Below are positions 26,890-35,379 of a stretch of DNA of 64,000 nt, piece after piece. Under the pieces are notes generated by a model. The model was not told the origin of the DNA. It did not search any database and saw only the letters and a list, made by a program, of their open reading frames with translations. A program made the translations under genes and the position numbers. The stretch lies in contig NZ_NEVM01000001.1 in the NCBI RefSeq assembly GCF_002261225.1, forward strand, positions 434,001 to 498,000, given 5' to 3'. Source of the DNA: Bordetella genomosp. 10 (GTDB lineage Bacteria; Pseudomonadota; Gammaproteobacteria; Burkholderiales; Burkholderiaceae_B). Each line of letters starts with the position of its first letter. Positions within the stretch are counted from its first letter, which is position 1.

Positions 26890-27553
26890 TTTTTCAGTCG
26901 TCCGCGAGGCGATTCCGGTCCTGGGAAGCGGGCTGCGCGTCACCGCGCTGGTGAGCGCCATCGGCATTCCGCTGGGAATATTGATCGGCATCGCCGCCGC
27001 CTATTCGGCGCAATCCCGCACCCTGCTTCGTCCGGTGGCGCTGGCCTACGTGGAGCTGGTTCGGAATATTCCTTACCTGATCCTCGTCTACCTGTCTTTC
27101 TTCGGGCTGCCCAAGCTCGGCGTGGCCGCGTCGGCGATGTCGGTGGCCATCGGATGCACGGCCTTCTATACCGGCGGCTATTTCTGCGAAATCCTGCGCG
27201 CGGCCTTGAAGAGCGTGGCGCGCGGCCAGACCCACGCGGCGCTCTCGTTGGGCATGACCTTCTGGAAGACGCAGAGATACGTGATCGTGCCCCAGTTGTT
27301 CGGGTTCCTCATTCCGCCGACGACCAGCCTGGTGATCATGATGTTCAAGGACTCGGCCATCTTTTCGGTGATGAGCCTGCCGGAGATGACCTACCAAAGC
27401 AATCTGCTCACCGCGAACACCTTCGCCTACGTGGAGGTGTTGGGAACCACGGCGCTTATCTACTGGCTCAGCAGCCTGCTGATGGCCGGCGTGGGCAGGC
27501 GCCTGGAAGCCGCCATCGGACGCACCGCCACCGCATCCCATGGCGCCAGATAA
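26879..27553 (+). CDS. Polar amino-acid ABC transporter permease
   Basis: 224 residues. It has ELVRNIPYLILVYLSFFGLP and FYTGGYFCEILRAALKSVARGQTHAALSLGMTFWKTQRYVIVPQ (EAA loop). It pairs with the permease at 26209-26889 to form the channel. Its start lies inside the preceding gene, which implies coupled translation. The matching ATPase gene in this operon is broken (28552-28803), so the channel must use another ATPase or be inactive. Confidence 0.92.
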   Translation: MAIDFSVVREAIPVLGSGLRVTALVSAIGIPLGILIGIAAAYSAQSRTLLRPVALAYVELVRNIPYLILVYLSFFGLPKLGVAASAMSVAIGCTAFYTGGYFCEILRAALKSVARGQTHAALSLGMTFWKTQRYVIVPQLFGFLIPPTTSLVIMMFKDSAIFSVMSLPEMTYQSNLLTANTFAYVEVLGTTALIYWLSSLLMAGVGRRLEAAIGRTATASHGAR

Positions 27554-27595
27554 ACCGCTCGACACAGCATCGACCAGAGACACTGAGACACTCCC

Positions 27596-28555
27596 ATGAC
27601 TACCTACACCGTCGCACCCAACACCGGCCATCCGACCTTGCTGTATTCGGAACTCGACCTGGACATCGACAACCTGAAAGCGGACATCGCGGTGCTCGGC
27701 ATGCCCTACGGCGCGCCGTATGCCCCTTCCGACTTCAGCAACGACCAGACCAACGCGCCTTCCGCGATCCGCCAGGCCACCGACCGCGTCGTGCGCAAGC
27801 CGGGCCATTACGACTTCGATATCGACGGACCCCTGCTGCAGGGGCGCACGGACGTCCGCTTCGTCGACTGCGGCGACGTCATTCCGGACCTGACCAAGCC
27901 CGGCGAGCATTATGCGCGGGCGGAGGCCGCGGTGCGCAAGATCGTCGCCGGCGGCGCCATGCCCATCGTCCTGGGCGGCGACCACGGGATCACCACGCCG
28001 ATACTTCGCGGCCTGGACGCCAAGGGGCCCATCACGCTGGTCCACGTCGACGCGCACCTGGATTGGCGCGACGACGTCAATGGCGTGCGCGAGGGTCTGT
28101 CCAGCCCGATCCGCCGGGCCTCGGAAATGGCGCACGTCGACCGCATCATCCAGATCGGCCTGCGAGCCCAGGGCAGCGGCCGTCCGGAAGAACTGGTGGC
28201 GGCGCGGGCCTACGGCTCGGAACTCGTCACGGCGTACGAGCTGCATGACATCGGCATGGACGCCGTGCTTTCCCGGATTCCCGATGGCGGCAATTACTAC
28301 CTGACCATCGACGCGGACGGCCTCGATCCTTCCACGATGCCGGCCGTCGCCGGACCGGCTCCCGGCGGCGTCACCTTCGTGCAGGCGCGCAAGCTCATCC
28401 ACGGCCTGGTCAAGAAGGGCCGCGTGGTGGGCATGGATATCGTGGAGATCCAGCCGCAGAAGGACGACGCCAACATGATTTCCTGCGTGACGGCGGGCCG
28501 GCTGATCCTCAACCTGATCGGCGCGTCGATACGCGCGGGATACTTCGACAAATGA
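27596..28555 (+). CDS. Ureohydrolase (agmatinase/arginase family) with variant active site
   Basis: 319 residues. The two-manganese site is intact: GGDHG (His130), DAHLD (Asp152, His154, Asp156) and TIDADGLDP (Asp239, Asp241). The family hydrolyses guanidino groups and releases urea. In agmatinase and arginase a His follows the second motif (SHGTPF-type). Here the segment reads REGLSSPIRRASE and that His is missing. The 238-252 segment (DADGLDPSTMPAVAGPAPGG) also differs from agmatinases. The substrate may be another guanidino acid or amide. Its operon partners are an amino-acid importer, a Rid protein and an ArgE-like deacetylase. Confidence 0.88.
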   Translation: MTTYTVAPNTGHPTLLYSELDLDIDNLKADIAVLGMPYGAPYAPSDFSNDQTNAPSAIRQATDRVVRKPGHYDFDIDGPLLQGRTDVRFVDCGDVIPDLTKPGEHYARAEAAVRKIVAGGAMPIVLGGDHGITTPILRGLDAKGPITLVHVDAHLDWRDDVNGVREGLSSPIRRASEMAHVDRIIQIGLRAQGSGRPEELVAARAYGSELVTAYELHDIGMDAVLSRIPDGGNYYLTIDADGLDPSTMPAVAGPAPGGVTFVQARKLIHGLVKKGRVVGMDIVEIQPQKDDANMISCVTAGRLILNLIGASIRAGYFDK

Positions 28556-28803
28556 GCGCGGCCGTCCCGATCATCGAGCTGCGCGGCGTCGACAAGTGGT
28601 ATGGCCAGCACCAGGTCCTGAAGCAGTGTTCGACGCGCGTCGACAAGGGCGAGATCGTGGTGGTTTGCGGCCCGTCCGGCTCGGGGAAATCGACGTTGAT
28701 CAAGACGGTCAACGCGCTCGAACCGTTCCAGAAGGGCGATATCGTCATCGACGATACGTCGCTGTCGGCCAAGCGCTTTCTTTCCAAGATTCTTCCGCAT
28801 TGA
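28552..28803 (+). pseudogene. Truncated amino-acid ABC transporter ATPase (GlnQ-like remnant)
   Basis: Only 83 residues of a normally 240-260-residue protein. The N-terminal part is well preserved: IIELRGVDKWYGQHQVLK and Walker A CGPSGSGKSTLIKTVNALEPFQKGDIVIDD. The frame then runs into SLSAKRFLSKILPH and a stop. Q-loop, signature, Walker B and switch are all absent. I find no trace of them in other frames before the next gene at 28863. The ATGA overlap with the ureohydrolase is still present, which suggests a recent internal deletion that removed about two thirds of the gene. The product cannot hydrolyse ATP. Confidence 0.85.
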
Positions 28804-28862
28804 AGTCCCCGGCTGGCGCGGGTTTCCTTGCGTCGGCCCCTTAATCCGAAAACGTGAACGCC

Positions 28863-29276
28863 ATGTCTCATACCCGCATCCGCAAGTTCAACACCCGCGA
28901 TACCTACCCCGAGCAGAACCTCGACAACGACCTGTGCCAGGCGGTGATCGCCGGCAATACGATCTACCTGAGGGGCCAGATCGGCCAGGACCTCGATACC
29001 CGCGAATCGGTCGGCATCGGCGACGTCTCCGCGCAAACCGAAAAGGCCATGGCCAACGTGGCGATGCTGCTGGACGAGTGCGGCAGCAAGCTTGCCGACA
29101 TCTGCAAGGTGACGGTCTACATCATCGATCCCCGCTATCGCGAAGCGGTCTATAACGTGATGGGCCGTTGGCTGAAGGGCGTTTTCCCCGTCTCGACCGG
29201 GATCGTCGTCCAGGCGCTCGCGCGTCCCGAATGGCTGGTCGAGATCGACGTCACGGCAGTCAAGACCGACGCATGA
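28863..29276 (+). CDS. Rid-family (YjgF/UK114) protein without the catalytic arginine
   Basis: 137 residues from ATG 28863 (MSHTRIRKFNTRDTYPEQNLD). GTG 28854 just upstream is an alternative. Family motifs are GNTIYLRGQIGQDL, QTEKAMANVAMLLDECGSKLADICKVTVYI and the terminal VEIDVTAV. RidA proteins deaminate reactive enamines and imines with an Arg in the PAR motif. Here that position reads PVST, so it belongs with Rid subgroups that lack the Arg and probably hydrolyse or bind another intermediate. It is in the operon with the ureohydrolase and deacetylase. Confidence 0.88.
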   Translation: MSHTRIRKFNTRDTYPEQNLDNDLCQAVIAGNTIYLRGQIGQDLDTRESVGIGDVSAQTEKAMANVAMLLDECGSKLADICKVTVYIIDPRYREAVYNVMGRWLKGVFPVSTGIVVQALARPEWLVEIDVTAVKTDA

Positions 29277-29292
29277 ACCGAGGTTCCCTATC

Positions 29293-30429
29293 ATGACCAC
29301 GCTTAGCCGCAGCGCCGATCTGCTCAAGGAATTGATCGCCTTCCCGACGATTTCCCGCACCTCCAACCTGGCCCTGATCGCGCACGTGGCCGCGTTGCTG
29401 GAGGGCGCGGGCATCGCGTGCGAATGGGTCAAGGACGAAGCCGGGACCTGCGCGAACCTGTTCGCCAGCACCGGCCCGGAGGGCGTGCCGGGCATCCTGT
29501 TGTCCGGCCACACGGACGTCGTTCCCGTGGCGGGGCAGGCATGGACGACGGAACCCTTCGAAGCGAGCTTGCGGGAGGGACGCATATACGGCCGGGGCGC
29601 GGCCGATATGAAGGGTTTCGTCGCCTGCGCGGTGATCGCGATGCTCGACGCCGCCGCCAGGCCGCTGCGCAAGCCGCTGCAACTGGCGCTGTCCTACGAC
29701 GAGGAGATCGGCTGCGTCGGCGTGCGCCGATTGATAGGGATGCTGGAACAGGCCGCCCTGCGGCCAGAGTTGTGCGTGGTCGGCGAGCCGACCATGATGC
29801 AGATCGCCACGGGGCATAAGGGCAAGGCCGCCTATCGCGCCCTCTGCTGCGGGCAGGAGGGCCATTCCGCGTTGGCGCCGCGGTACGTCAACGCCATCCA
29901 CGTCGCGGCGGATCTCGTCGGCGGCATGCGGGCCGTGCAGCAGACCCTGGCGGACCAGGGCGCGCGAGACGAGGGCTACGACGTGCCGTATTCGACGATA
30001 CACGTCGGAACCATCAATGGCGGCAAGGCCCTGAACATCGTGCCGAATCAATGCGTCCTGGATTTCGAGATCCGCACGCTGGCGGCGGACCGCCCGGCGG
30101 ACATCCTGGGACAGGTGCTGGAACGGGTGCCTCGGGACAATGGGTTCGCGCCCGAGATCGAGGAAATGAATACCTATCCCGGGCTGGAGACGAATGCCGC
30201 CAGCGATGCCGTGCGTTTCATCGAAAGCCTGCTGCCGGCCGGCACCGGAAAGCGCAAGGTCGCGTTCGGGACCGAGGGCGGCCTGTTCTCGACACGCCTG
30301 TCGACGCCCACGGTGGTGTGCGGTCCGGGAGACATCGACGTCGCCCATAAGCCGGACGAGTACGTGTCGCTGGACCAACTGGATGCCTGCGATGCCTTCC
30401 TCGCGCGCTTGACCGGGCGGCTGGTCTGA
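29293..30429 (+). CDS. argE: Acetylornithine deacetylase / M20 peptidase family
   Basis: 378 residues. Zinc-site motifs are SGHTDVVPV (His and Asp), GRGAADMKG, the catalytic-base segment SYDEEIGC, GEPT and EGGLFS. A dimerisation lid domain runs from about 180 to 290. This is the ArgE/DapE branch. Here it is the last gene of a catabolic-looking operon, not an arginine biosynthetic one. It may therefore cleave an N-acyl group from an imported compound. The ArgE symbol reflects sequence class more than proven role. Confidence 0.82.
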   Translation: MTTLSRSADLLKELIAFPTISRTSNLALIAHVAALLEGAGIACEWVKDEAGTCANLFASTGPEGVPGILLSGHTDVVPVAGQAWTTEPFEASLREGRIYGRGAADMKGFVACAVIAMLDAAARPLRKPLQLALSYDEEIGCVGVRRLIGMLEQAALRPELCVVGEPTMMQIATGHKGKAAYRALCCGQEGHSALAPRYVNAIHVAADLVGGMRAVQQTLADQGARDEGYDVPYSTIHVGTINGGKALNIVPNQCVLDFEIRTLAADRPADILGQVLERVPRDNGFAPEIEEMNTYPGLETNAASDAVRFIESLLPAGTGKRKVAFGTEGGLFSTRLSTPTVVCGPGDIDVAHKPDEYVSLDQLDACDAFLARLTGRLV

Positions 30430-30438
30430 GCGCGCGGC

Positions 30439-30562
30439 GTGTCGCCTTGCCGCGACACCTGTGATCTGCCCCCAGGTTTCCCAAGACGGCCCCGGGTACC
30501 CTACATTACAATATGGTTAATTTGGGTACAAAAACAATCATTTAACATGAGTGTGCCGATAA
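30439..30562 (+). promoter_or_regulatory. Chemoreceptor-type promoter module, copy 1
   Basis: Upstream of the chemoreceptor at 30648. It contains CCTTGCCGCGACACCTGT (30445-30462), AAGACG (30483-30488, -35-like), TACAAT (30507-30512, -10-like, 18-base spacer) and GTACAAAAACAAT downstream. The same blocks in the same order occur upstream of the second chemoreceptor (39082-39190). GTGTCGC (30439-30445) and GCGACAC (30452-30458) also form a perfect 7-base inverted repeat here. GCCGATAA at 30555-30562 matches the -10 box of flagellar sigma-28 promoters but has no proper -35 partner. Confidence 0.55.
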
Positions 30563-30647
30563 GCCTGGGTGGGCCTTCCGCCGCGCCCGGGCTCCCATGC
30601 CAGGCATGGAGCGGCGCGGCATCCTCGTTTCGTGGAGACCGCCGCCG

Positions 30648-32318
30648 ATGAATTCCCTCGAATCGTTGACGATCGCAAAGAAGCTCTGGCTGTTCGTCCT
30701 GAGCGCGGTCCTGGGCCTGGCGATATTGACCGGATTCCTGGTCTGGTCGGAGCGCGGCCTGCTGCTGCATGAACGCGAGCAAGGCGTCAGCCAGGCGGTG
30801 GATACGGCCTATGGCGTGCTGCAGTATTACGAGCAAAAGGTCCGCGCTGGTTCCCTGAGCCAAGCCGAAGGCAAGCAACAGGCGCTCGGCGCGATCCGCG
30901 GCCTGCGTTACAGCGGCGACGCCTACTTCTTCATCGTCGACACGAACGCCCGCGGCATCATGCACCCGATCTCCCCGGAGCTCGACGGCAAGGACCTGAG
31001 CGGCACGACCGATGCCAACGGGGTCCGTTTTTTCCATGACCTGGTTGACCAGGCCAAGGAGAACGGCGCGGGTTCCGTCGACTACGTATGGCCCAAGCCC
31101 GGCAGCGATCAACCCGTGCCTAAGATCTCCCACGGACGTCTCTTCACGCCCTGGGGCTGGGTGATCGTCTCCGGGGTCTACGTCGATACCGTCCAGGCCA
31201 TCTTCATGTCGCGCCTCGCGGAGTCGGTGGGCGTGGCCGCGGTGCTGGCGATATTGTTCGTCGCGGTCGCGATGTTCATCGCGCGGACGGTGACCCAGCC
31301 GCTCAATCGCGCGCTCACGGTCGCCGATACGGTGGCGGCCGGCGACCTGACCAGCCGGATCGAAGCCCGCGGCGACAACGAAACGGACCGGCTGCTGCGC
31401 TCCCTCGGGAACATGAACGCAAGCTTGGTGAATATCGTCAGCCAGGTGCGCAACGGCTCGGCCATGATCGCCTCGGCTTCGCAACAGGTCGCGGCCGGCA
31501 ACATGGACCTTTCGGCACGCACGGAGAGACAGGCCGCCGCGCTGGAGGAGACCGCCGCGACGATGGAGCAACTGACCAGCTCCGTGAAGCAGAACGTCGA
31601 GAACGTGCAGCAGGCCAACCAGTTGGCGGAATCGGCTTCCTCGATCGCGGGCGAGGGCGGCACGCTCGTCACGCAGGTGATCGAGACGATGGGCGCCATC
31701 GACGAGTCCGCGAAGAAGATCTTCGACATCATCCGGGTCATCGACGGCATCGCGTTCCAGACGAATATCCTGGCGCTCAACGCGGCCGTCGAGGCGGCCC
31801 GCGCCGGTGAGGCCGGCCGCGGCTTCGCGGTGGTCGCGTCCGAGGTGCGCAACCTGGCCCAGCGTTCGTCGACCGCCGCGCGGGAAATCAAGACGCTGAT
31901 CGAGGATTCGGCCGGCAAGGTCGATACCGGCACCAGGCTCGTCGACCAGGCGGGCGTGACGATGCGCAACGTCGTGGAGGGCATACAGCGGGTCGCCGCC
32001 ATCATGTCCGAAATCACGCTGGCCAACCGGCAGCAGGCGGACGGCATCGAACAGGTCAACCAGGCGATCGTGGACATGGACGAGGCGACGCAGCAGAACG
32101 CCGCCCTGGTCGAGGAAGCCGCCGCGGCGTCCGCGTCGCTGCGCGAGCAGGCGGAAGCGCTGGCGCAGACGGTCAGCGTGTTCAAGCTGTCGATCGGCCA
32201 GGATGCTGCCGGCGCGCCGTCCGCGGTGCTGGCGGCCCCCGTGCAGGTTGGTGTTCGGCGCGGTGGAGACGGACCAGGCCACGGCCACTATCGCGCCATC
32301 GCGGCCGAGGCCGTCTAG
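30648..32318 (+). CDS. Methyl-accepting chemotaxis protein with single Cache sensor
   Basis: 556 residues from ATG 30648 (MNSLESLTIAKKLWLFVL). The first membrane helix is at about 10-30. A periplasmic sCache_2-type domain covers about 35-180 (YSGDAYFFIVDTNARGIMHPISPELDGKDLSG). The second helix is at about 186-208. HAMP follows (RTVTQPLNRALTVADTVAAGDLT), then the cytoplasmic hairpin with tip [41 protein letters not shown]. It clusters at cell poles and signals to CheA/CheW. Cache_2 domains commonly sense small organic acids. Its 3' end overlaps by four bases the convergent Bug gene. No C-terminal CheR/CheB pentapeptide is seen. Confidence 0.93.
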   Translation: MNSLESLTIAKKLWLFVLSAVLGLAILTGFLVWSERGLLLHEREQGVSQAVDTAYGVLQYYEQKVRAGSLSQAEGKQQALGAIRGLRYSGDAYFFIVDTNARGIMHPISPELDGKDLSGTTDANGVRFFHDLVDQAKENGAGSVDYVWPKPGSDQPVPKISHGRLFTPWGWVIVSGVYVDTVQAIFMSRLAESVGVAAVLAILFVAVAMFIARTVTQPLNRALTVADTVAAGDLTSRIEARGDNETDRLLRSLGNMNASLVNIVSQVRNGSAMIASASQQVAAGNMDLSARTERQAAALEETAATMEQLTSSVKQNVENVQQANQLAESASSIAGEGGTLVTQVIETMGAIDESAKKIFDIIRVIDGIAFQTNILALNAAVEAARAGEAGRGFAVVASEVRNLAQRSSTAAREIKTLIEDSAGKVDTGTRLVDQAGVTMRNVVEGIQRVAAIMSEITLANRQQADGIEQVNQAIVDMDEATQQNAALVEEAAAASASLREQAEALAQTVSVFKLSIGQDAAGAPSAVLAAPVQVGVRRGGDGPGHGHYRAIAAEAV

Positions 32319-33304
32319 TCGGCCGTAATGCCCGCCTCCTTGATGATCGCGGACGATTGCTTCGCCTGCGCGCCGATGAAGGCGCCGAACTGTTCCGGCG
32401 TGCCGGGGTTGGTGACCACGCCCATGCCGTCCAGCACTTTCTTCACCTCGTCGCTGGCCAGCGCCGTATTGATTTCCTTGTTCAGCCTGGCGACGACGCC
32501 GGCGGGCACGCCCTTGGGCGCCATGAAACCCCACCACACGATGGCTTCGTAGTCGGGATAGCCGGCGTCGGTTGCCGACGGGACGTCGGGCAGCAGGGGC
32601 AGGCGGCTGCGCCCGGCCACGACGATGGGACGCAGGCGCCCGGCCTTGATCTGGGGCACCACCTGCGGCGGATCCAGCAGCATGAAGGACACGCGGCCCG
32701 CGCTCAGGTCGACGATGGCCGGCGCGCCGCCCTTGTAGGGCACGTGCAGCATGCCGGTCTTGGTTACGGACTTGAGCAGTTCCGAGCCCAGGTGCGCCGA
32801 GCTGCCGGGGCCGGCCGAGGCGTAGGTGACTTTCGTGGGATCCGACTGGGCGGCCTTGACGACGTCCTTCAAGCTCTTGTACGGCGAATTCGCGGGCACC
32901 ACCATGATCAAGGGCGACGAGCCCAGGAAGGCAATCGGCGCCAGGTCCGTGAGTTCGGAGAAGGCGCGCTTGGGGTACAGGAAAGGATTCGTGGCCATGC
33001 CGTTGGACCCCAGCAGCAAGGTATAGCCGTCGGGCGCGGAGCGGGCGGCGTATTCGTTGCCGATGCTGCCGTTGGCGCCGGAGCGGTTCTCCACGATGAT
33101 GGACTGGTTCATCTGCTGGCCCAGGCGCTGTCCCACCAGGCGGGCCAGGATGTCGACCGCGCCGCCGGGAGGGAAGGGGACGACGATGCGGATGGGCTTG
33201 TCCGGGTAGGCGTCGGCCCGGGCCGGCGTGCTCAAGGGCAGCACGCCCAGCGCCAGGGTTGCGGCCAGGAGCCAGGACGGGATGCGAAATCTTGCGTTCT
33301 TCAT
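32315..33304 (-). CDS. Bug/TctC-family periplasmic receptor
   Basis: 329 residues with a Sec signal (residues 1-31, ending ARADA). Bug hallmarks are YPDKPIRIVVPFPPGGAVDILARLVGQRLGQQMNQSIIVENRSGANGSIG, YASAGPGSSAHLGSELL and HVPYKGGAPAIVDLSAGRV. It lies downstream of the amidohydrolase gene at 33375-34250 in a two-gene operon, so it probably binds the substrate or product of that hydrolase. Its last four bases overlap the stop of the convergent chemoreceptor gene. Confidence 0.93.
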   Translation of the reverse strand: MKNARFRIPSWLLAATLALGVLPLSTPARADAYPDKPIRIVVPFPPGGAVDILARLVGQRLGQQMNQSIIVENRSGANGSIGNEYAARSAPDGYTLLLGSNGMATNPFLYPKRAFSELTDLAPIAFLGSSPLIMVVPANSPYKSLKDVVKAAQSDPTKVTYASAGPGSSAHLGSELLKSVTKTGMLHVPYKGGAPAIVDLSAGRVSFMLLDPPQVVPQIKAGRLRPIVVAGRSRLPLLPDVPSATDAGYPDYEAIVWWGFMAPKGVPAGVVARLNKEINTALASDEVKKVLDGMGVVTNPGTPEQFGAFIGAQAKQSSAIIKEAGITAD

Positions 33305-33374
33305 GTTGTCTCTCGTATGACGTCGGCCCGGGCGGCGCCGTGGCGCTCGCGCGAGCCTGCCGGATGCCGGAAAA

Positions 33375-34250
33375 CTACCGCGCCGCGGGTTCGGGCCAAT
33401 CCAATACTTGCGCGGCCGCCTTGCCCATGACCCATTCCAGGTCTTCGCCGCGCAGGAAGTCCAGTTCCTTGAGGAAATGATCCACGCACTCCTGATACGT
33501 GCAGGGCAGGCGGGTGTAGTCGGACCCCCACATCGTGCGCCGGGGGCCGAAGGCGTCGAAGATGCGACGCAGGTAGGGCTCGATGTTGCCGAAGGGATAA
33601 GGCTGGGTGCTGTAGCAGGGCGCCGAGGACATCTTCACGTGGACGTTCTCGTAGCGCGCCAGCGCCAGCAATTCGTCCAGGTCGGCGAAGCAGGCGTCGT
33701 CGCGCAGATTGCTCTTGCGCGCCATGTGATCCAGCACCAGCTTCAGCGCGGGATGGCGTTGCGCGATGCGCGGGATCTTGTCGACCAGGCCGGGCACGAA
33801 CACCATCAACGGTATGCCCAGGCGCTCGCACGCGGCCCAGAACCAATCCTGCGAACCTTCCTCCAGCCAGCCGCTCCACTTGGGTTTGTGGAAGGTGAGG
33901 CGGATGCCCAGCATGCCCGGCTGCGCCAGCCAGTTTTCGATGCGCTCGCGTGCGCCGTCGGCTTCCGGATTGAAGCGGCCCATGATCGCCAGCCGCTCGG
34001 GGTAGCGCACGGCCGCCTCCAGCGCCGTCAGGTTGTCGTCGCCGACGGGCGAGGGCGGCACGATGATGGCGCGCCGCACGCCGGCGGCGTCCATGGTGGC
34101 GATGAATTCCTCCGCCTGCAGGGGCTCTTCCCGATGCGGGCGGGCGCCATCGTAGGCGACGAAAACAGGGCGTTCTATTTCCTCGGCCGGCCACGGGCGG
34201 TCGGGCCGGTGCGCCTCCCATAGATGGACCTGGGTGTCGGTAATCAGCAA
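33375..34250 (-). CDS. Amidohydrolase family 2 (metal-dependent TIM-barrel hydrolase)
   Basis: 291 residues. The N-terminus MLITDTQVHLWEAH carries the first metal motif, with Gln-x-His where Asp/Thr-x-His is common. A His in GIRLTFHKPKW, the His in VLDHMARK and the Asp in WGSDYTRLP complete the usual amidohydrolase_2 site. Members hydrolyse lactones or decarboxylate aromatic acids. With the adjacent Bug receptor and the acid-sugar type enzyme at 37752, a lactonase role is possible but unproven. Confidence 0.88.
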   Translation of the reverse strand: MLITDTQVHLWEAHRPDRPWPAEEIERPVFVAYDGARPHREEPLQAEEFIATMDAAGVRRAIIVPPSPVGDDNLTALEAAVRYPERLAIMGRFNPEADGARERIENWLAQPGMLGIRLTFHKPKWSGWLEEGSQDWFWAACERLGIPLMVFVPGLVDKIPRIAQRHPALKLVLDHMARKSNLRDDACFADLDELLALARYENVHVKMSSAPCYSTQPYPFGNIEPYLRRIFDAFGPRRTMWGSDYTRLPCTYQECVDHFLKELDFLRGEDLEWVMGKAAAQVLDWPEPAAR

Positions 34251-34419
34251 GTGCGTCTCCTCCGCGATGTTCCCGCGCGGGCAAGGCGAGTCCGGCGGGC
34301 TGTGGAGTGCATGGTAAACAGCGCGGCACCTGGACGGAACGGCATTTCCGATCTAGCTGCTATTACAGGAATGAATAGCTGGCGGCGCTACTTCTATCTG
34401 TGTGGCGCTATTTGCGGCG

Positions 34420-35379
34420 CTATTTTTTCGCGCGATTGCGCGAGGCGGGGCGGCCTTGCGGCGCGACGGCCTTGGCGCTCTGGTCCAGGGCCTTGGGCAG
34501 GAATTCCCGCATCAGGTCGGCGGTCTGCCGGCTCAGCTCGGTGACGGGCCGTTCGGCGGACGTGGCCAGCGCCAGGACGCTGCTCATGCGTGGCGAGATG
34601 ATGCGGCGGGCGTTCAGCTTCGCCGCGTCGGCGGCGATGAGCAGCGCGTTCGCGGTAACGATGGCATGGCCGTACCCCCGCGTCACCAGGTCGACGATGC
34701 CGCCCACCGCGTCGATTTCCAGGGCGATGGAGATTTTCTTGCCCATGTTGGCCAGGCGGGTCTCCACCAGCATGCGCAGCGGATGCGGACGGCTGGGGAT
34801 GATAAGGGGAATGTCGGCCACCTCCTTCAGCGCAATGGGCGCGCTGGCGGCCGCGCGCCTGCCGCCGCGCCGCCCGATGAGGAACAGCGCGTCTTCGCGC
34901 AAGGGGACGAATTCCACGCTGGGCGAGGGTATGGGGTCGTGCAGCACTGCCACGTCGATGCGCCCGGCCACCAGCCATTCGTGCAGGTGCACCGTAAGGC
35001 CTTCCGTAATGCACAGCGTGGCGCGGGGAAACGCGCGCTTGAACTCGGCCACGAAAGGCGCCGTGACGAGGCGGCCGATGGAGTGCGGCACGCCGACCAC
35101 CACGCGCCCGACCGGGGAGCCCCGCGTTTCCTCGACCTCCTGGCGTGCGCGCTCGAATTGCTGCAGGATGCCGCGCCCGTGCTCGAGCAGGCGCTTGCCG
35201 GGCGGGGTAACGCTGACGCCGCGGCCGTTGCGGTACAGCAGCGTCTGGCGCAGTTCGGTCTCCAGGCGCCGCACCTGGCGGCTCAGCGCCGGCTGCGCCA
35301 CGTCCAGTATGGCGGCGGCTCGCGTGAAGCTGCCCAGCTCGGCGACATGGACGAAGTACTCCAACTGTTTCAGGTCCAT
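34420..35379 (-). CDS. LysR-family transcriptional regulator, NAC/CynR-like
   Basis: 319 residues from ATG 35379 (MDLKQLEYFVHVAELGSFTRAAAILDVAQPALSRQVRRLETELRQTLLYRNGRGVSVTPPG). HTH at residues 1-60, effector domain from 90. The C-terminus is basic (RPASRNRAKK). Its start lies inside the end of the LysR gene at 35370-36272 (10-base overlap), so both are translated from one message. The gap downstream to the amidohydrolase holds three GGCGCTA repeats (34384, 34404, 34416). Confidence 0.91.
   Translation of the reverse strand: MDLKQLEYFVHVAELGSFTRAAAILDVAQPALSRQVRRLETELRQTLLYRNGRGVSVTPPGKRLLEHGRGILQQFERARQEVEETRGSPVGRVVVGVPHSIGRLVTAPFVAEFKRAFPRATLCITEGLTVHLHEWLVAGRIDVAVLHDPIPSPSVEFVPLREDALFLIGRRGGRRAAASAPIALKEVADIPLIIPSRPHPLRMLVETRLANMGKKISIALEIDAVGGIVDLVTRGYGHAIVTANALLIAADAAKLNARRIISPRMSSVLALATSAERPVTELSRQTADLMREFLPKALDQSAKAVAPQGRPASRNRAKK

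Noticed and set aside
30555..30562. GCCGATAA octamer as a sigma-28 flagellar promoter for the first chemoreceptor
   Set aside because: The matching TAAA-type -35 box is not at the right distance, and the second chemoreceptor, which shares the rest of the module, lacks the octamer.
34384..34422. Three GGCGCTA repeats downstream of the second LysR gene as a regulatory array
   Set aside because: Unequal spacing (20 and 12 bases), and the motif is GC-rich and likely by chance. No link to a promoter was seen.
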